Source: CTSoil-043 sp963821235
GTDB taxonomy: Bacteria > Chloroflexota > Limnocylindria > Limnocylindrales > CSP1-4
DNA length: 64,000 nt
NCBI GenBank assembly: GCA_963821235.1
Contig: CAWGCS010000001.1
Coordinates: forward strand, 186,001-250,000
Reading direction: 5' to 3'
In this document: one piece after another, positions 33,183-41,872 of the stretch
Numbering within the stretch: position 1 is the first letter of the stretch
How the letters are laid out: each line of letters opens with the position of its first letter
Notes under the pieces: model-generated
Seen by the model: the letters and a program-made list of their open reading frames with translations, nothing else
What the model was told of the DNA's origin: nothing
Database searches by the model: none
Translations under genes and position numbers: made by a program

Positions 33183-35138
33183 ATGGACCTGGTCACCCTG
33201 GCCCCGCGCGCGTCCGCCACGGAACGGGCGGCGGTCGACGGCGTCCTGGGCCCGGCCACGACGCGCTGGGAAGGCGGCGACCGGGACGTCCCCGCGGACG
33301 ATCGGTTCGCCCGCGGCGGGCACGCGGCCCGGGACCGTCGCCACCTCCTCCTGCCGGTCCTGCACGCGATCCAGGCCCGCGTCGGGTGGATCAGCCGGCC
33401 GGCGATGGAGTACGCCTGCCGCCGGCTGACCGTGCCGCCGGCCGAGGCCTACGGTGTGGCGGCCTTCTACCAGGCCTTCTCCACCGTCCGGCGCCCGCCG
33501 GTCGTGGCCCACGTCTGCGAGGACCTCGCCTGCCGGCTCGCCGGAAGCGCCCAGGTCGCCGCCGACCTGGAGCGGGCCCTCGGGCCGGCCGGCACGCCGG
33601 CCGTGGGCGGCGAGGCGACCTGGCTGCCCACCCCCTGCCTGGGCCGCTGCGAACGGGGCCCGACGGCCCTCTTCACGGTCGCCGGCCTCGTCCCGGAGAC
33701 GATCGCCGCCGCGCCGGTGGACGCGGCCGCGGTGATCGACCAGCTGGAGCGGGCCGTGGCCGGCCGGGATCTCGTCCCCCCGCCGACGCCGACGGAGCCC
33801 GACGAGCGGCGCCTGGAGAATGTCCGACGCTCGGTCCCGCAGGCCGGCCAGCCGGGGCTGCGGATCCTCGCCCGGGCGGGCGTCACCGACCCGCGCAGCC
33901 TCGACGACTATCTCGCCAGCGGCGGCTACCGCGGGCTGCGACGCGCCTTCGAGATCGGGCCGGCCGCCGTTATCGACGAGGTGACCGCGTCGCGCCTCCT
34001 GGGCCGCGGGGGGGCGGCCTTCCCGACCGGCCGCAAGTGGGCCGCCGTGGCGGCCCAGCCGGACGCTCCCCACTACACGGTCTGCAACGCCGACGAATCG
34101 GAGCCGGGCACCTTCAAGGACCGCGTCGTCATGGAGGAGGATCCGTTCGCGATCGTCGAGGCGATGACGATCGAGGGCTTCGCCAGCGGCAGCGCCCGCG
34201 GCTACCTCTACCTGCGGGCGGAGTACCCGCTCTCGGCGGCCCGGATGGGGCACGCCCTCGCGGCAGCCCGCGCGGCTGGCTACCTGGGCGACGACATCCT
34301 GGGCTCCGGCTTCTCGTTCGACATCGAGATCCGGCGTGGCGCCGGCGCCTACATCTGCGGCGAGGAGACCGCCCTCTTCAACTCGATCGAGGGGAAGCGC
34401 GGCGAGCCGCGCAACAAGCCGCCCTTCCCGGTCGAGGCGGGCCTCTTCGGCAAGCCGACCGCGGTCAACAACATCGAGACGCTCGTCAACGTCCCGCCGA
34501 TCGTCGCCGACGGCGGGACGGCCTTCGCGGCGATCGGCACGGAGGGGAGCACGGGCCCCAAGCTCTTCTGCCTCTCGGGCGCCGTGGAGCGGCCGGGCGT
34601 CTACGAGGTGCCGTTCGGGGCGACCCTCGGCGAGCTGCTGCAACTCGCCGGCGGCGTCGCCGGCAAGCGCGCGCTGAAGGCGGTCCTCCTGGGCGGCGCG
34701 GCCGGCGTCTTCGTGGGACCTGGCTCGCTCGGCCTCCCCCTCACGTTCGAGGGGGCTCGCGCCGCGGGGGCGACACTGGGGTCCGGCGTCGTCATGGTCT
34801 TCGACGAGACCGCCGACCTCGTCGGCGCGCTCGTCCGGGTCGCCGCCTTCTTCCGGGACGAGTCGTGCGGGCAGTGCGTCCCCTGCCGGATCGGGACCGT
34901 GCGCCAGGAGGAGCTGCTGGCGAGGCTGGCCCGCGGCCGCCCGCGCGGGGGCGTCGCCGCCGAGCTCGCGCTCCTGTCGGACCTGGGCCGGGCCATGCGC
35001 GACGCCAGCATCTGCGGCCTCGGCCAGACGGCCTCGACGGCGATCGAGTCGGCCTTCCGCGCCGGCCTCGTCGACGCCGCCGCGTTCGGACGCGAGCCGG
35101 CGAGCGCGGCGGGCCCGGGGCACGGCGGTCCGGCATGA
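33183..35138 (+). CDS. NuoE-NuoF fusion, NADH/diaphorase subunit of formate dehydrogenase
   Basis: 651 residues. Residues 50-200 are the thioredoxin-like [2Fe-2S] NuoE/FdsG module with C112, C117, C152 and C156. Residues 215-640 are the NuoF/FdsB module: FMN site GRGGAAFPTG (274-283), NADH site GAGAYICGEETA (386-397), and [4Fe-4S] ligands C562, C565, C568 and C611 (SCGQCVPCRIGT..SICGLG). It passes electrons between the formate site and NAD(P). NuoE and NuoF homologs are usually two genes; fused forms are known. It ends with an ATGA overlap into the FdhA-N gene. Confidence 0.94.
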   Translation: MDLVTLAPRASATERAAVDGVLGPATTRWEGGDRDVPADDRFARGGHAARDRRHLLLPVLHAIQARVGWISRPAMEYACRRLTVPPAEAYGVAAFYQAFSTVRRPPVVAHVCEDLACRLAGSAQVAADLERALGPAGTPAVGGEATWLPTPCLGRCERGPTALFTVAGLVPETIAAAPVDAAAVIDQLERAVAGRDLVPPPTPTEPDERRLENVRRSVPQAGQPGLRILARAGVTDPRSLDDYLASGGYRGLRRAFEIGPAAVIDEVTASRLLGRGGAAFPTGRKWAAVAAQPDAPHYTVCNADESEPGTFKDRVVMEEDPFAIVEAMTIEGFASGSARGYLYLRAEYPLSAARMGHALAAARAAGYLGDDILGSGFSFDIEIRRGAGAYICGEETALFNSIEGKRGEPRNKPPFPVEAGLFGKPTAVNNIETLVNVPPIVADGGTAFAAIGTEGSTGPKLFCLSGAVERPGVYEVPFGATLGELLQLAGGVAGKRALKAVLLGGAAGVFVGPGSLGLPLTFEGARAAGATLGSGVVMVFDETADLVGALVRVAAFFRDESCGQCVPCRIGTVRQEELLARLARGRPRGGVAAELALLSDLGRAMRDASICGLGQTASTAIESAFRAGLVDAAAFGREPASAAGPGHGGPA

Positions 35139-36127
35139 GCGCCGAGATCGAGCGCATCTTCTACGAGCCGCCGGCCCGGCCGACGCACGTCCCGCGGCCG
35201 CCGGAGGCCGTCCCGCCCCCCGTGGTCGAGCTCACCGTCGACGGCCGGACCATCGCCGTCCCGGCCGGGTCGACCATCCTCGACGCCTGCCGGGCCGAGG
35301 GGATCGAGGTCCCGACGCTGTGCTTCCTGGAGAGCCTCACGCCCGTCAACGTCTGCCGCGTCTGCGTCGTCGAGGTGGCCGGCTCGCGCGTCCTCGTCCC
35401 GGCCTGCTCGCGGCAGGTCGAAGCCGGGATGGAGGTCCAGACGGGCTCCGAGCGGGTGCGCCACAGCCGGAAGCTCGTCCTCGAGCTGCTGGGCTCGTCG
35501 GTCGACCTCTCGATCGCGCCGGGCGTCGCGGCGATGGTCGCCGAGTACCGGGCTGACGCAGCGCGCTTCGGGCCGCCGGCGCCGCCCGACGGGACGGGCG
35601 CGGGGGACCTTCGGGAGCCCGGTCATCACCATCCGCCGGACGGTGCCCACGCCGGGACCGTCGCCCAGCCGGCCAAGGTAGACAACGACCTCTACGTTCG
35701 CGACTACTCGCGCTGCATCCTCTGCTACCGCTGCGTCGAGGCCTGCGGGACGGACGCCCAGAACACCTTCGCGATCGCCGTCGCCGGGCGCGGCTTCGAC
35801 GCCCGCATCTCGACCGAGTTCGACACGCCACTGCCCTCGTCGGCCTGCGTCTATTGCGGCAACTGCATCGGCGTCTGCCCGACCGGCGCCCTGATGTTCC
35901 GCTCCGAGCACGAGATGCGCACGGCTGGCACCTGGGACGAGGCCGCCCAGGCGCGGACCGACACGATCTGCCCGTACTGCGGCGTGGGCTGCACCCTCAC
36001 GCTCCACGTCCAGGACAACGAGGTCGTGAAGGTCACCTCGCCGATGGACTCCTCGATCACCGAGGGCCACCTCTGCATCAAGGGCCGCTTCGGGTTCTCG
36101 CACGTGCAGGAGCGCCCGCCGGCCTGA
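35135..36127 (+). CDS. formate dehydrogenase iron-sulfur fragment ending in the Molybdop_Fe4S4 domain (FdhA-N)
   Basis: 330 residues carrying four cluster sites in order. [2Fe-2S] is at C63, C74, C77, C91. Two ferredoxin-type [4Fe-4S] clusters use C194/197/200/204 and C238/241/244/248. A last site is C279-x2-C282-x3-C286..C314 in TICPYCGVGC and GHLCIKGRFGF. That last site is the Fe4S4 domain that in other formate dehydrogenases sits at the head of the catalytic chain, including the conserved electron-path Lys (K316). The protein stops nine residues later, exactly where the catalytic chain should continue. The His-Cys3 cluster usual between the 2Fe-2S and ferredoxin parts is missing: no Cys lies between 91 and 194. 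Confidence 0.93.
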   Translation: MSAEIERIFYEPPARPTHVPRPPEAVPPPVVELTVDGRTIAVPAGSTILDACRAEGIEVPTLCFLESLTPVNVCRVCVVEVAGSRVLVPACSRQVEAGMEVQTGSERVRHSRKLVLELLGSSVDLSIAPGVAAMVAEYRADAARFGPPAPPDGTGAGDLREPGHHHPPDGAHAGTVAQPAKVDNDLYVRDYSRCILCYRCVEACGTDAQNTFAIAVAGRGFDARISTEFDTPLPSSACVYCGNCIGVCPTGALMFRSEHEMRTAGTWDEAAQARTDTICPYCGVGCTLTLHVQDNEVVKVTSPMDSSITEGHLCIKGRFGFSHVQERPPA

Positions 36128-36137
36128 CGGCTGGGAG

Positions 36138-36156
36138 CCGGGAGGCCGCCTCCCGG
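36138..36156. terminator. bidirectional hairpin between the fdh operon and fdhD
   Basis: CCGGGAGG and CCTCCCGG with a 3-base loop, 10 bp after the FdhA-N stop and 22 bp after the end of the convergent fdhD gene. Confidence 0.55.
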
Positions 36157-36178
36157 TGGCGCCGGGTGGGCGCCCGGA

Positions 36179-37036
36179 TCAGGGCAGGGCGATCCGCTCC
36201 TCGCCGGCGTAGACGTTGAAGCCGCCGTCGCGGACGAACCCGACGAGGGTCATCCCGAGGCGCTCCGCGGCCTCGACGGCCAGGTCGGTCGGGGCCGACA
36301 CGGCGGCGACGACCGGGATCCCGGCGACCGCGGCTTTCTGGACGATCTCGAACGAGATTCGGCCGGAGACCGCCAGGAGGCGGTCGTGGAGGGGCAGCCC
36401 GCCGCCGAGCGCGGCGGCCCCCAGCAGCTTGTCGAGGGCGTTGTGGCGGCCCACGTCCTCCCGGACCGCCAGGAGGCTGCCGGCGGGATCGAAGAGCCCG
36501 GATGCATGGAGCCCTCCGGTCTGGTCGAAGACGGTCTGCCCGGTCCGCAGGCGATCCGGAAGGGCGGCGATCACGGCCGCCCCGACCCGGGGTCCGGGGG
36601 GCAGGGGCGGGCAGCGGACGGCGACGTCGTCGAGCGACGCCTTGCCGCAGATCCCGCAGCTCGCCGAGGCGACGAACGTCCTGGCCGGCACCATCTCGGG
36701 GTCGAAGAAGCGGCCGATCCGGACGATGAGCTCGTTGTCCGGGGTCGCGACCATCGCGGGGTGACCGATCTCGACGGTGAGGCCGGCGAGATCGCCGGCC
36801 GCCAGGAGCCCCTCGCTCAGGAGGAACCCGACGGCGAGCTCCGCGTCGTGGCCCGGGGTCCGCATGGTCACCGCCACGTCGACCGCTGGCTGCGCCGGCC
36901 CGGCGACGCGGATGGCCATCGGCTCCTCGCCGGCAAGGAGGTCGGCCCGGCGCTCGGCCGTGCCCGCGCGCACCGCGAGGATCTCGCGGCGGGTGGTGGC
37001 CCCGTCGCCGGGACGGAGGGGTCGGAGGCGCGCCAT
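36179..37036 (-). CDS. fdhD: formate dehydrogenase accessory sulfurtransferase FdhD
   Basis: 285 residues. FdhD moves sulfur from IscS to the bis-MGD cofactor, needed for formate dehydrogenase activity. The sulfur-carrying CxxC is C127-G-I-C130 within SASCGICGKASLD. DETPMAIRVAG-like EEPMAIRVAG, TPGHDAELAVGFLLSEG, REDVGRHNALDKLLG and VSGRISFEIVQKA are all present. ATG 37036 is preferred because TAGACT lies 10 bases upstream and the size then matches the family. It converges on the fdh operon. Confidence 0.95.
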   Translation of the reverse strand: MARLRPLRPGDGATTRREILAVRAGTAERRADLLAGEEPMAIRVAGPAQPAVDVAVTMRTPGHDAELAVGFLLSEGLLAAGDLAGLTVEIGHPAMVATPDNELIVRIGRFFDPEMVPARTFVASASCGICGKASLDDVAVRCPPLPPGPRVGAAVIAALPDRLRTGQTVFDQTGGLHASGLFDPAGSLLAVREDVGRHNALDKLLGAAALGGGLPLHDRLLAVSGRISFEIVQKAAVAGIPVVAAVSAPTDLAVEAAERLGMTLVGFVRDGGFNVYAGEERIALP

Positions 37037-37046
37037 GGTGCGGGCG

Positions 37047-37052
37047 AGTCTA
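37047..37052 (-). promoter_or_regulatory. -10 box TAGACT of fdhD
   Basis: TAGACT on the minus strand, 10 bases before ATG 37036. Confidence 0.55.
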
Positions 37053-37107
37053 GCCCAGGCGCGGCGCATGGCCGCCGCGCAGGCGCCCCGCCGGCGAGGG
37101 GGCGGGG

Positions 37108-37284
37108 TCAGTCGCGGTTGCGATCGGCGAGCAGGGCGAGGCGGGTCAGCAGCGCCTTGGTCTCGACGATCACCTCCCGGTCGTCCTCCGAGGCGAGGAG
37201 GTGCCGGAGGGCCACTCGCAGGAGGTCCAGCTCCGCACGGCTCAGGTGAAGCTCGATCGGATGGGCCGGCTCGTGAGCGGCCAT
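37108..37284 (-). CDS. 58-residue small protein upstream of fdhD
   Basis: A short gene with a clear AGGAGG 8 bases before ATG 37284. The product (MAAHEPAHPIELHLSRAEL..LRVALRHLLASEDD..IVETKALLTRLALLADRNRD) is an acidic, two-helix, non-repetitive sequence with a coding-like composition. I do not recognise it. It is on the fdhD strand, 72 bp upstream of fdhD, but fdhD appears to have its own promoter between them. Confidence 0.6.
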   Translation of the reverse strand: MAAHEPAHPIELHLSRAELDLLRVALRHLLASEDDREVIVETKALLTRLALLADRNRD

Positions 37285-37396
37285 CGCGCACCTCCTGGCG
37301 ACCGGGGCGATCCAGACAGGTGCAGGGTGCGCCGCCGGGGCGCGCAGGCGCCAGAGTCCGACGGCCCTGGCGCCGGAGCCTTCGCAACGGGACGCG

Positions 37397-37426
37397 AAAC
37401 GGCCCCGGGCGAGCCCGGGGCCGTTT
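37397..37426 (-). terminator. strong hairpin terminator
   Basis: AAACGGCCCCGGG and CCCGGGGCCGTTT form a perfect 13-bp stem with a 4-base loop, 24 bp past the stop of the zinc-ribbon gene at 37450. The stem ends in TTT on the transcript side. Confidence 0.8.
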
Positions 37427-37449
37427 GTCGTGCGGCGTCTGCCGGCGTC

Positions 37450-37833
37450 TCAGGCGCGCCGGAGGGCGAAGCAGTCGCTGCAGTAGACGGGCTTGCCGCT
37501 GGTGGGCCGGAACGGGACCTGGGCGTCCTTGCCGCAGGACGAGCAGGTGGCCGTGAACATCTCGCGCGGGCCGCGCGAGCCGCCACCGCCATAGCCGCCG
37601 CCACCGCCGTAGCCGCCGCCGCCACCGCCGTAGCCGCCGCTGTCGCCGTAGCCGCCACGATTGCCGTAGCCGGCCCCGCCGGAATCACCGCGCGAGGCCT
37701 TGCGGCTGGCGCGGCACGAGCCGCAGCGGCGCGGCTCGCTGAACTGCCTGGTGGCGTAGAACTCCTGCTCCCGCGCGCTGAAGACGAACTCCTGCCCGCA
37801 GTCGGCGCAGGTGAGGACCTTGTCCGCGTACAA
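37450..37833 (-). CDS. zinc-ribbon protein with Gly/Tyr-rich linker
   Basis: 127 residues. The N-terminal zinc ribbon has CADC (10-13) and CGSCRASRKA; the C-terminal ribbon has CSSC and CSDC. Between them is a roughly 45-residue low-complexity linker rich in GGYG and GGGG motifs, like RGG/FG-type disordered RNA-binding regions. The ribbons are clearly paralogous to those at 1417-1755, which lacks this linker. TTG start (37833) with AAGGAG upstream. Followed by a very strong terminator, suggesting high expression. An RNA-binding or condensate role is an inference from composition only. Confidence 0.8.
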   Translation of the reverse strand: MYADKVLTCADCGQEFVFSAREQEFYATRQFSEPRRCGSCRASRKASRGDSGGAGYGNRGGYGDSGGYGGGGGGYGGGGGYGGGGSRGPREMFTATCSSCGKDAQVPFRPTSGKPVYCSDCFALRRA

Positions 37834-38132
37834 CGAAAAACCGCTCCTTGCTCTCGCCGGCGCCCGCGACCCTTGACCGTTGTACCTCGCGGGAGCCCGT
37901 GAGTTGGGGGAGCGATCGTGTTGTGCCGTGCGTATGGCCCCGCCATGCCGGGGATGTCCAGGGACACACTAGCCGATGGAATCGGGCATGGGAAGTAGGG
38001 ATTCGACGGATCGCCCAAGCGCGCCGGAGGCCGAGACTGCCCGTGGTACCGTCAAATCGTGGACGCCCCATGACGCTGGGCCGGATCGCCCGGGACTGTC
38101 CCGGGGCGCCAGGCCTGAACGGAGCGCACCGG

Positions 38133-39020
38133 ATGCGCCGACGAATCCTCCTCGCGGCGGGCGCCGTCGTCGCCGGACTGGCCCTCGGGCTCTCGCTCAG
38201 CGTCGTCCAGGCGGGCGGCTGGGAGCGCTGGCTGGGGCGGCACGGGATCGTCCCCGGCTACGGCGACCAGGGGCGGGCGGTGCCCGCGCTCGAGGGTCGC
38301 CACCTCTACCTGGACTGCCGCGGCAGCGGCTCCCCCACCGTCGTCCTCGAGGCCGGGATGGGGATGGACGCCAGGTCCTGGGGCACGGTCTTCCCACAGC
38401 TCGCGAGCAGCACGAGGACGTGCGCCTACAGCCGGGCGAACCGCTGGGGGAGCGATCCACGCGGCCCGCACACGCTGTCGGAGGCGGCCGCCGACTTGCG
38501 GGCCGCCCTGGCCTCCGCCGGCGAGCGACCGCCGTTCGTGCTCGTCGGCCACTCCCTGGGCGACACCTGCGTCCGGGTGTTCGCCGGGCGCTACCCGGCC
38601 GAGGTCGCCGGGCTCGTCCTCGTCGACGGCTTCGCGCCGGACCGCTTCCGACGCCTGATCGCCATGGCCACGCCCTCCCTGGCCGCGCGCTGGCAGGCAG
38701 ACCTCGACGCCAACATCCGCTCGGTGGAGGCGATCGAGCACCTCACCTGGTCCGCCTCGGAGGCCGAGCTCGAGGCGGTCGACCTCGGCGACCTCCCCGT
38801 CGAGGTGGTCGTCGTGCCGCAGCCCTTCGACGTCGATCCCGACATCCCGGATGGCGACCGGGCCCGCCTGGAGGCGGCCTGGCGGGAGGGCAACGCGACG
38901 TTCTCGACCCGCACCCGGGTCACCTTCGCCGGGGGCTCGAGCCACAACGTGCAGTGGGATCGCCCGGAGCTGGTGATCGAGGCGGCAGAGCGGCTCGTGG
39001 CGGCCGCCCGGGGCAGCTGA
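38133..39020 (+). CDS. membrane-anchored or secreted alpha/beta hydrolase
   Basis: 295 residues. N-terminal MRRR plus a hydrophobic helix (ILLAAGAVVAGLALGLSLSVVQ) acts as signal anchor. The alpha/beta-hydrolase domain follows. GRHLYLDCRGSGSPTVVLEAGMGMDARSW forms the oxyanion region, VGHSLGDT is the nucleophile elbow with catalytic Ser, and SSHNVQWDRPELV carries the catalytic His. An upstream in-frame ATG at 38070 would add 21 residues; ATG 38133 with GGAG upstream puts the signal sequence at the very start. Substrate unknown. Confidence 0.82.
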   Translation: MRRRILLAAGAVVAGLALGLSLSVVQAGGWERWLGRHGIVPGYGDQGRAVPALEGRHLYLDCRGSGSPTVVLEAGMGMDARSWGTVFPQLASSTRTCAYSRANRWGSDPRGPHTLSEAAADLRAALASAGERPPFVLVGHSLGDTCVRVFAGRYPAEVAGLVLVDGFAPDRFRRLIAMATPSLAARWQADLDANIRSVEAIEHLTWSASEAELEAVDLGDLPVEVVVVPQPFDVDPDIPDGDRARLEAAWREGNATFSTRTRVTFAGGSSHNVQWDRPELVIEAAERLVAAARGS

Positions 39021-39074
39021 GCCGCCGCCGGCGCCTGCGGGCGGGCGCCGCCACCCGCGGCCGGGCAGGCGACC

Positions 39075-39809
39075 TCAGGCCGGCGCCGCCGGCCAGGCCG
39101 CCGCGGCCACGATGACCGTCGTCTGGATGGCGACGTGGTAGAGGGCGGACGCCCAGATCGAGCCGGTCCGCCAGTTCAGCCACCCGAATACGAGACCCCC
39201 GCCGAGCGTGGAGAGGGCCTCGACGTCGGGCTTTCCGATGTGGACCATGACGAAGGGGACGACGGCGACGACCACGCCGAGTGGCCCGACCGCCCGCAGC
39301 AGCGCGAAGAGGACGAAGCCGCGCAGGAGGAGCTCGGTCGGCACGAGGTCGAGGAGGTTCGTCAGGAGGACCTCGGGCCCGCTGGTCATCGACGGCGCGT
39401 ACCACGCCCGGATCGCGGGCAGCGCGGCGATCGCCGCGATGGCGGGGACGGTGACCAGCGTGGCCAGGCCGCCCAGGATCGCCGCCCGGCGCCCGTCCCC
39501 CAGCCCCAGCCCGTAGCGTCGGGGGTCCTCGCGGAGGGCCAGCAGGATCCCCAGCGGGAGCAGCCCGAAGAGGACGACGCGCTCGATGGCCTGGTTGCGG
39601 AGGCTCCGCGGGTCGATCGGCCCGAAGCGGGGCAGCACGTCGTAGTTGCGGTCGAGCAGGAGGAGGACGCAGGCGAGGAGCAGGAACGCCGTCGCCAGGG
39701 CCGGGACGCGGAGGCCGAGCAGGTTCAGCTCCAGGCGGTCGCGGGGCGCCTGAGGGTAGGCCGGCGGGTCGCCGACGAGCAGGTGGACGAGGCGCGCCCG
39801 GAGCGTCAC
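39075..39809 (-). CDS. CPBP-family intramembrane protease
   Basis: 244 residues, about seven TM helices. The CPBP/Abi core is visible: motif 1 as TELLLRGF (usually EExxxRG; here the first Glu is Thr), motif 2 as FVMVHIGKP with the metal-type His, and motif 3 as SALYHVAIQTT. Family members cleave prenylated proteins or act in bacteriocin self-immunity; most bacterial ones are uncharacterised. GTG 39809 is supported by a TAGCCT box 8 bases upstream. Confidence 0.8.
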   Translation of the reverse strand: MTLRARLVHLLVGDPPAYPQAPRDRLELNLLGLRVPALATAFLLLACVLLLLDRNYDVLPRFGPIDPRSLRNQAIERVVLFGLLPLGILLALREDPRRYGLGLGDGRRAAILGGLATLVTVPAIAAIAALPAIRAWYAPSMTSGPEVLLTNLLDLVPTELLLRGFVLFALLRAVGPLGVVVAVVPFVMVHIGKPDVEALSTLGGGLVFGWLNWRTGSIWASALYHVAIQTTVIVAAAAWPAAPA

Positions 39810-39817
39810 GGCAGGAC

Positions 39818-39823
39818 AGGCTA
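39818..39823 (-). promoter_or_regulatory. -10 box TAGCCT, leaderless promoter
   Basis: TAGCCT on the minus strand, 8 bases before GTG 39809. Confidence 0.5.
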
Positions 39824-39927
39824 GCAGTCGCGGACGAGGGGCCGTTCGGCCCGCGCGCGCGGGGTGGACCGGCGGATGCCCGGACCGCGGCGGGCGGCCA
39901 CAATAGGACGTTCGCGGAGGCACCTTC

Positions 39928-40650
39928 ATGACCCTCGAATCGGCGGCCACGGGCGGGCCGCCCAGGCTCGGCATCTCCACGGTGGAGGCGACGCGTCACG
40001 TCGAGCGCCTCGGCTTCCTGGACGTCAACGGGACCGCCCCCCAGGCCCCCGGTGGCGCCAACCTCGTGGTCGCCCTCCGCGAGCGTCCCACCCTCGCCCA
40101 CTTCGACCCCGAGCGGGTCGAGCACTGGGCGGCGACAGGGGGCCGGGGCCGGCTGGCCGAGATCACCAGGGCGACCACCGTGCCACTCGAGCGGCCGTTC
40201 TCGTGGGGGACGATCCGCATCGTCGATCGCCTCGACGTCTTCAACTCGTTCCTGACGTTCGGCGGCACCGTGCGGGCCCTCGAGGTCGACGCCACCACGA
40301 CGCTGGTGGTCTTCGCCTCGCACGCGCCGATCCTGCGCTCGACGGGCCACAGCCAGGGCGTGGATCTCTCGACGGGCGAGGTCGGGGCCTTCTTCGCCCG
40401 GATGATGATCCCTATCGATTTCGCGCCCGGGGCCGAGACGCGGATCGTCGAGTCGACCTCGATGGCGCTCTATGGCGCGTTCCACGCCTCCATCGGGGCA
40501 CGCCTGCGCGCCTCCGAGGAGCTGCGGGCCTCGCATCCGGGATTCGCGGCCTGGTGCCGCCGCGAGCGGCAGCGGCTGGCGAACGTCTTCCCGGCCGACT
40601 GGGACGCCGGGCGGGCCCTCGCCCGCGAGCTGGGACTGGACCAGCCGTAG
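39928..40650 (+). CDS. hypothetical 240-residue protein
   Basis: A soluble protein I do not recognise. It has coding-like composition and a GGAGG site 8 bases before the ATG. Features are RHVERLGFLDVNGTAPQAPGGANLVVALRERP, a central IVDRLDVFNSFLTFGGTVRALEVDATTTLVVFASHAPILRSTGHSQGVDLSTGEV, and a helical C-terminus ending ELGLDQP. Alternation of strands in the middle suggests an alpha+beta domain. It lies 41 bp upstream of galT on the same strand, but galT seems to have its own promoter. Confidence 0.7.
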   Translation: MTLESAATGGPPRLGISTVEATRHVERLGFLDVNGTAPQAPGGANLVVALRERPTLAHFDPERVEHWAATGGRGRLAEITRATTVPLERPFSWGTIRIVDRLDVFNSFLTFGGTVRALEVDATTTLVVFASHAPILRSTGHSQGVDLSTGEVGAFFARMMIPIDFAPGAETRIVESTSMALYGAFHASIGARLRASEELRASHPGFAAWCRRERQRLANVFPADWDAGRALARELGLDQP

Positions 40651-40675
40651 CGGGCACGGCCTCCCGGGCGGCCTC

Positions 40676-40681
40676 TACACT
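40676..40681 (+). promoter_or_regulatory. -10 box TACACT before galT
   Basis: TACACT is followed by 10 bases and ATG 40692, with no ribosome-binding site between. Confidence 0.5.
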
Positions 40682-40691
40682 CCTCGTGCCG

Positions 40692-41872
40692 ATGACCGAC
40701 CAGCGCGCCGCCCCGACGCCGGACCCGACGCCCGTTCCCCTGCCGCGGACGACCTTCCCGTTGCCCGACGGGCGGCGGATCCACGTCTACGGCGAGGTCC
40801 GGGGCGCGCCCTCGCCGGATGCGCCGCGGTCGGAGCCGACGGCCCTCCACCTGCGCCGGGACGAGCTCTCGGCTTCCTGGGTCGCCGTCTCGCCGGCTCG
40901 CAACGTCCGGCCCCACAGCTCGGCCCCGGCCGGCAGCGGGATGGTCCCCGGCAGCCCCGCGGAGCGATACGGCTGCCCGCTCTGCCCCGGCGGGCCCGAG
41001 CTGGGCTTCAGCTACGAGGCGGCCGTCTTCGGCAACCGCTTCCCCTCGTTCACCCTCGAGCCGCCGGAGGTCCCGGAGCCGGCCGAACCGCGCTTCGCTC
41101 CCTCGCTCGGCGCCTGCGAGGTGGTCATGTTCACCGAGCGGCACGAGGGCAACTTCGCGACCCTGACACCCGCCGAGACCGCCCGCGTCGTCGCCGTCTG
41201 GCGGGACCGCACGGCGGAGCTGTGGGCGGACGAGCGCGTCGCCCTCGTCCTGCCCTTTGAGAACCGCGGCGGCGAGATCGGGGCCACGCTCTCGCATCCG
41301 CACGGCCAGGTCTACGCCTTCGGCCATCTCCCGCCCTGGATCGAGCGGCGGGTGGCGGCCCTCGCCGACGGGCGTCGTCGCACGGGTGGCTGCGTCTCCT
41401 GCGCCGTGGTGGCCGACGAGCTGGCGTCCGGGCGGCTCGTCCACGCCGACCCCCACTGGGCCGTCGGCGTCCCCTTCGCGCCCCGCTGGCCGTACGAGGT
41501 CCACGTCCGGGCGATCCGCCATGGTGCGCGGCGGCTGACGGATCTCCGGCCGGCCGAGTCGCGCTCGCTCGCCGGCGCGCTCCACGCCGTCGTCGAACGC
41601 TACAACGGCCTCTTCGGCATCGAGCTGCCATACATGATGGTGGTCCACGAGGCCCCCCGCGGGGCGGACGACTGGCACCTGGCGGTGGAGCTCTACCCGC
41701 CCCACCGTTCGAAGCGGCTTACCAAGGTCCGCGCCTCCGTCGAGACATCCACCCTGCTGTTCATCAACGACACGCTCCCCGAGGCGAGCGCCGCCCATCT
41801 CCAGGCGATCCCCCTGACGCCGCGCGAGGAGCACCCCGGCTTCACGGTCGTGCCCGCCGGCGGGACGGCGCG

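Noticed and set aside
30765..35123. A 1452-codon open frame on the minus strand opposite the formate dehydrogenase operon
   Set aside because: Arg/Gly/Asp/Ala-rich shadow of GC-rich coding DNA. The plus strand carries recognisable subunits with all cluster ligands.
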